Shown: piece by piece, positions 58,527 through 64,000 of the stretch
Numbering within the stretch: position 1 is the first letter of the stretch
Layout of the letters: the number at the start of each line of letters is the position of its first letter
Origin: Corydoras sp. C115
Taxonomy: Eukaryota > Chordata > Actinopteri > Siluriformes > Callichthyidae
Length of the DNA stretch: 64,000 bases
Assembly: GCA_019802505.1 (NCBI GenBank)
Contig: JAFMOC010000045.1
Span: forward strand, 2,285,001 to 2,349,000
Direction: 5' to 3'
The notes under the pieces: generated by a model
Told to the model about the DNA's origin: nothing
Seen by the model: the letters and a program-made list of their open reading frames with translations, nothing else
Database searches by the model: none
Position numbers and translations under genes: made by a program

Positions 58527-59586
58527 TATTTTGTCATAATCAATGCAAGCGCCTGGTTGCATGCCTTCCATACTGTTTTGCTGGAAAGCCCTGCCTGATC
58601 GCATGCGCTCTGTGCGTCTTCTCGTCTGCAGTGCTGTGCCGCGGTGTTGTACAGGAGCCGCATCAAAGCAAGCTTTTTCTCTTCGTGTGGGCTGTCTCTC
58701 CTCTCCTTTATCGCCGAAAGAGATTTTATCCCTGGACTGATAGTGGTGGTGTGAGTAGAGGAGACATTCTGCCTTTTGGAGGATTATGTTTATGACGGAG
58801 TTCGGCAATGAGAGAGATCTTTTGTCCTTGAGACACGTTAAAGCCTCGAGTATGACAAGTCACATTGAAGAGGACAGATATCTTAGATCCAGTACATGCC
58901 CTAAAGTCTGGATCGATACACACGTTAAAGTTTACCCTTGAATTAAAAGCTAGACTGAAGGAGCTCTATATGGACAACAGTATTGCAACACTACATCCCA
59001 TTCTCATTTCTAATTTTTTATTTTTTTTTTTACAAAGGCTAGAATCTAGTAGAGGATCAGGCAAAAGATGACGGATGGGTGGATGTATAGGATTTATAAA
59101 AGAGGTTCAGATAGAAACACACATCTAAAGTGCAAGTACAAGGTTATACTTGTGATTGACGGCTTGTCTATCCCCAGAAATCACGTGGTGCAAGACAACA
59201 ATGCTTATTGAACAGGGCACTAATCCATCACTGGTCAGCAGACACAAATATTTCATTCAGGGACTTAAAGAGGGGATAGCCTGCATGCCGGTCACAGTGG
59301 CGTGCTTTGAGCGGTGAGATGAATTTAAGCGGTTGGTGAAAATGCAGGAAAACCCACATTGCAGTCTGTTACTCCAACACACGCCACATTTCCTGATATA
59401 ATCTCACCTAAGGCACGTTCGGAGAATCCAGTTCACATGCGTTTAGAAAATTAGGACAGTTGAATTAATTTGTCCTGCATTCGTTTCTTCTCGAAAGTTC
59501 TTACATGAGAATCCATATCTGAAGCCAAATCTCGCTACAATTATATAACAACCTCCACCACAGTTATTATGATTATTATTGGTAAT

Positions 59587-59988
59587 ATTTTGATTTCCAG
59601 GCGGCACGGTGGCTTAGTGGTTTGGCATGTTCTCCTCTCAGCACTAGGGATTCCCGGTTCGAATCCCCATCTGGGTGGAGTTTCCATGTTCTCCCCGTGT
59701 CCGCGTGGGTTTCCTCCGGGTTCTCCGGTTTCCTCCCACAGTCCAAAAACATGGATCAAGCCAATCGAGTTCTCCAAATCGCTCTATATAGAGTGTGTAT
59801 GCGTGTGTGTCTGTGTGAGTGAGTGTGTGCCCAGTGATAGATTGCCGTCCTGTCCTGGGTGTATCTGCCCAGCGCTCAAAACGTTCTCCCCTGGATGGGC
59901 ATGGGGAACCCCCCCCCCCCCCCACGACCCTAATATAGGATAAAGCGGAAGATAATGAATGAAGGAATGAATGAATATTTTTATTTCC
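59587..59988 (+). mobile_element. V-SINE-like SINE, full length, type B
   Basis: Element about 59,601-59,972 with a 15-C run in the 3' domain near 59,911. The flanks ATATTTTGATTTCCAG and ATATTTTTATTTCCTG look like an imperfect target duplication. Confidence 0.9.
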
Positions 59989-60336
59989 TGGAGGCGGCGC
60001 AGCTGTTAAGCAGTTAAAAAGGTTGCAGGTTTGCAAATTTGGCTCCAGCGTTTGTAACCTTTTATAGAAAAAACAACTTTCTGTCACCTCAAATTTCAAG
60101 GATGAACAAGCCCACCCCCACCCCTCCTCACTCACTCTCTCTCTCACTCTCTCTCCCTCTCCAATGCTTTCCCGTGCATTCTCCATCTCTGAGAACTGCG
60201 GGCTCATGTAAACAACCAGATGGGGTGTTTAAAACCATTACATCCCCCAAATAAACTCTTAGTTCTTCGAAATGGCAGCGGTGACTCGGGGCAATCCGTG
60301 TGATGATGTGCAGGTTCAGGAGGAGCCAGTAAAATA

Positions 60337-60361
60337 GGGGGGGGTGGGGTGGGGGGGGTGG
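60337..60361 (+). repeat. G-rich tract
   Basis: Four G-runs separated by single T, a possible G-quadruplex on the nrg2 sense strand, in intron 1. Confidence 0.7.
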
Positions 60362-61821
60362 TTAGCACAAAGAATGGGTGACTTATCTTTTTCCATCTGT
60401 GAAAAAAGTGTCAGATGGGGGTAGGAGTTTTGCGAGTTAAAGATGGGGCCTGGCGGAGCAGCACTCATACGGGGATTCGGAACCTGACTCCACGGAGGAG
60501 CCGAGTACCGTATCTCTTTTATTTACTCGTAATGTCGTGTCCAGCCGATCCCATCTGCAGAGCACGGGGCAGCGGCCGCTGAGAAACAGCAGATGCTTCT
60601 TAATGGAGGGGGTTTGAGAGTTGTTTCTGTTAAATAATGTGTGAGAAACAGCCAGAAGTCAGAGGATGCATGTATATGCTGTATGTATGTGAGGGGGGGG
60701 GGTGCATTTGAGCGCCAGCGTCTGTCTGTCTTGCCGCTCGTCTCCCGTGCCAAATTGCAAGTGGCTGTAACCGGCTCTGTCGCCGAACCACATGTTTTTC
60801 CCACATGGCCTCTTTTTCGTGTCGAAAAGCTGTTCAGCAGAGAAAATGAAACGGGCACGCCCTGTTGTTTGCTTCCATGATGTGATTCTGCAATTAAGCG
60901 TGCCAGCCTATTGCAACACGTCTGTTTATCACAACACTATCCCGTTTCCCCACCGTCCTACTTTCTGCCAGCTTCCTGCCACGTTAGCGAGCATGGCACG
61001 GTAGCGTCGCTTGCATGGCTTGTCTTCTCAAGAATGAACTCCAGTAACTTCCCTCTTTATCTCGCCGACGACACACGCAGACACGCACACTACACACACA
61101 AATGTATTATAATGCCAAAGCCGTGAGCACAACAGATAACAAGCTATGTCTTGCCTCTCTCTCGGTGTGGGAAGAGTGTTCTCTGACCCACACCCGGACT
61201 CACTGCCGATCTGTCGTTACCACTAACAGAGATTTGCTTACTTTGAGGAAGCTATCACACACACATGCAACGCATACAGAAAACCGCACACATGCAGTCA
61301 TGCCACGCACAGTTTAGCTGCTACAAGGCTTTTTGAAGTTGTCGGAATGGCGTATGCTCGGGGGATGACTCGGCCTGCTGGGACACGACCTTCTTTTGCG
61401 TGCGCACACACACACACACACACACTACACTTACGCACACATACCCCATACACACACATGCACCTTTTTCTGAATGGTGACATGAGCCTAAAGACACACA
61501 GTTAAATGGAAACACCATACAACAAGACCGTTAAAACGACAGGAGCATGACTCACAACACATACAGAGGAATCCTCGATTCATTTCTCCAGGTCACTCTG
61601 TTTGCGAGTTTCTGTAACTGTGTAGGTGTCGAATCGAAACCAAACAGCTCTGTGCAGGAGAAGGAACTACAGCAGCAAGAATGTTTGATTAGGGTAGGGT
61701 GGTGAGGTGCTGCGAATGTTTTCCTTAACATGTTGTTACGTCTTAACAGTTGAATATTAGACAAGAAACAAACTCATGCCGTCATGTTAGTTACTATTTA
61801 TTTTCTGAATTTAATGCACAC

Positions 61822-61862
61822 TGTATGGACCAAAGTATAGGGACATACATCTTAATCACTGT
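61822..61862. mobile_element. Terminal fragment of the AAAGTATTGGGACAC family
   Basis: TGTATGGACCAAAGTATAGG + GACAT resembles the terminal repeat of this family. The next SINE inserted about 20 bp beyond it. Confidence 0.4.
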
Positions 61863-62238
61863 GTGCTTTTAATATCCATCCATCCATTCATTATCTTCCG
61901 CTTTATCCTATATTAGGGTCACGGGGGGGTTCCCCATGCCCATCCAGGGGAGAACGTTTCGGGCGCTGGGCAGATAAACCCAGGACAGGGCGCCAATCTA
62001 TTGCTGGGAACACACTCACTCACACAGACACTCTATATGGGGCAATTTGGAGAACTCAATTGACTTGATTCATGTTTTTTGGACTGTGGGAGGAAACCGG
62101 AGAACCCGGAGGAAACCCACGTGGACACGGGGAGAACATGGAAACTCCACCCAGATGGGGATTCGAATCGGGAATCCCTAGTGCTGAGAGGAGAACGTGC
62201 TAACCACTAAGCCACCGTGCCGCCCGTGCTTTTAATAT
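61863..62238 (-). mobile_element. V-SINE-like SINE, full length, type B
   Basis: Element 61,876-62,225. GTGCTTTTAATAT is duplicated at 61,863-61,875 and 62,226-62,238. Confidence 0.95.
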
Positions 62239-62432
62239 TGTAGGAATAATTTGGAGATGAACCTTCAGCTCTAAAACGACGCAGGCAGAAGGCGTGAAAA
62301 TAGACAGTTGGCGGGGTGTAAGTGAACAATAAGCTTCGAGATACACCGCACAATATGTAAGGTGTAAGAGAAGTCCCTTTCTGTAGATAATCTTTATCAG
62401 CAAAATTATTATGAGGAAAAATATTTCACAAA

Positions 62433-62804
62433 CAACTGAATACTCATTCATTCATTCATTGTCTTCCACTTTATCCTAAATTAGGGTCGCGGGGGGGGTT
62501 TCCCCATGCCCATCCAGGGGAGAACGTTTCGGGTGCTGGGCAGATACACCCAGGACAGGGCGCCAATCTATCACTGGGCACACACTCACTCACACAGACA
62601 CACACTATATGGGGCAATTTGGAGAAGTCAATTGACTTGATCCATGTTTTTGGACTGTGGGAGGAAACCGGAGAACCCGGAGGAAACCCACGCAGACACG
62701 GGGAGAACATGGAAACTCCACCCAGATGGGGATTCGAACTGGGAATCCCTAGCACTGAGAGGAGAACATGCTAACCACTAAGCCACCGTGCCGCATCAAC
62801 TGAA
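62433..62804 (-). mobile_element. V-SINE-like SINE, full length, type B
   Basis: Element about 62,441-62,796, same orientation as the copy 200 bp to its left. CAACTGAA is duplicated at 62,433-62,440 and 62,797-62,804. Confidence 0.94.
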
Positions 62805-63704
62805 AACTAAAAAAAAAACAATAGTGATACTTCTCCGTTGTGTGTATGAAGAATGCTTAATATGCGTAATGTGATTATTAATGCAGCGTAACGTTTATTA
62901 AAGGTTATTTATTTGTCTTTCCAGCTACTTTAGTATAATTTATTTGCATCGCAAACCTTAATGCCCAATCTTCCAAAGAGCAAGCAAAGGTGACAGTGAC
63001 AATAAAAACACCATCTCATTACTCACACTGCGGTTTTTCCATCACCGCTACCACTTTCATCACATTAACTGTACAGACATTTGGTTATTTGTATTTCATT
63101 TGACTCTTAACTTTGCTCTCAGCTCAAACAGTCAGGTCATGCTGTTGTAACATCTTCATCAGAGCATCTCTGCTCACTAAACTAATAATAAGTGGAATTT
63201 TTTCAGCTTAAAACAGCATTGTGTAATGATTTTTTGTACTTAAATCAACAACTTCCAAACCGTTTTGATGGTACACTGACTTGTAATAGGGAGAACGACG
63301 CCTCTGTCATTAGAACTGTGCGCCTGGAGCACCTGTTCAAGCGCTGTGTAAATTTGCACGATCCTGCAGGAGAAGCGAGGAACACTTAACCATTCCTTGT
63401 CACACACCATGACATGTAAGAGTTATATCTGGTCATGTTTCTATATTATACAGCCTTGTCTGTTGACACTCCAGGACTGTAGGGGGAGCACAGGAGCAAA
63501 AAATACAAATTCTTTAAGATGAAAAAAGTCATGCTACTGATGCAAAAATGTCAAAACCCTTTATAAATATAATAAAGTTATTATAAAATCAGATATTTTA
63601 TTTTAGCACAGATATCTTTATTATAATAAACTTATGTCACTTATTCCTTAAGAAATTATGTTTGTGATTGAAGCCAAAATTGAAGCCAAATTATAAATTT
63701 TTCT

Positions 63705-63708
<4 letters not shown>

Positions 63709-63754
<46 letters not shown>
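63709..63754. repeat. (AT)n microsatellite
   Basis: About 23 AT units in AT-rich intronic DNA. Confidence 0.95.
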
Positions 63755-63758
<4 letters not shown>

Positions 63759-64000
63759 CATGACTGACAGATTGTCACGTGCATCAAGTGATCTGTGCGT
63801 GAATCGCAGGAAAAGGTCAGCCCATAGGTGCTGCTGCTCTCACGATGGAACGAATGCATGTTCTATTTATATGAATTAGGAGAAATGCATTCACAATCTC
63901 CACCCAAAAACTCATATTTTCCATACATACTTATTTTTAGATCTTCTAAGAACTGCTGGCTGAAGTTCCTGTGTGAAGTGTTTTTGATCATTCGTAACTA

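Larger units (their letters stand above)
36667..64000 (+). other. nrg2: nrg2 intron 1, continuing past the window end
   Basis: It begins with GTGAGT. No later nrg2 exon (Ig-like, EGF or transmembrane) is visible to the right edge, which fits the very large first intron of NRG2 in other vertebrates. The content is repeats: V-SINE copies, TIR-element fragments and microsatellites. Between them (for example 44.9-48.3, 49.8-52.0 and 62.8-63.7 kb) I see AT-rich DNA without supported features. Confidence 0.8.

Overview
This 64 kb window is vertebrate nuclear DNA, almost certainly from a teleost fish. The reasons are spliced genes with large introns, abundant (CA)n/(TG)n and (TA)n microsatellites, two fish-type terminal-inverted-repeat transposon families, and more than twenty copies of a ~350 bp tRNA-headed SINE. 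Its central domain and (TGAA)n tail resemble the V-SINE/DANA-type elements of teleosts. I would guess an otophysan fish, with low confidence. There are no bacterial operons, CRISPR arrays or viral genes.

Three genes can be supported. (1) Minus strand, about 3.05-18.03 kb: a multi-exon gene whose first 90 or so residues resemble the N-terminus of the SH2D4A/SH2D4B adaptors. I linked seven coding exons by splice sites with matching phase; the last is tentative, and no SH2 domain was found. (2) Minus strand, 27,986-28,861: an intact intronless pura gene (291 aa, three PUR repeats) with a GC-rich promoter. (3) Plus strand, from 36,162: the first coding exon of neuregulin 2 (nrg2), preceded by a GC-rich 5' region and followed by an intron that runs to the window end. 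pura and nrg2 lie head to head, as PURA and NRG2 do in human 5q31. NRG1 and NRG3 are likewise linked to SH2D4A and SH2D4B, so the left-hand gene may be a third SH2D4 paralogue of the NRG2 segment (inference).

Layout: 0-3 kb, microsatellites and SINEs; 3-18 kb, the SH2D4-like gene with SINEs in its introns; 18-22 kb, SINE-rich intergenic DNA with an ETS/CRE promoter-like motif; 22-34.4 kb, a SINE-free block holding pura, its probable 3' UTR and the pura-nrg2 intergenic region, with a second GC-rich island near 32.5 kb and a 38 bp inverted repeat; 34.5-36.7 kb, the nrg2 promoter and first exon; 36.7-64 kb, nrg2 intron 1, full of SINEs and other repeats.

Most of the non-genic content is mobile DNA. 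Many SINE copies keep clear target-site duplications, which allowed exact boundaries, one nested insertion, one back-to-back pair, and a 63 bp truncated copy between 27 bp duplications. All calls come from reading the sequence; no alignments or database searches were run.
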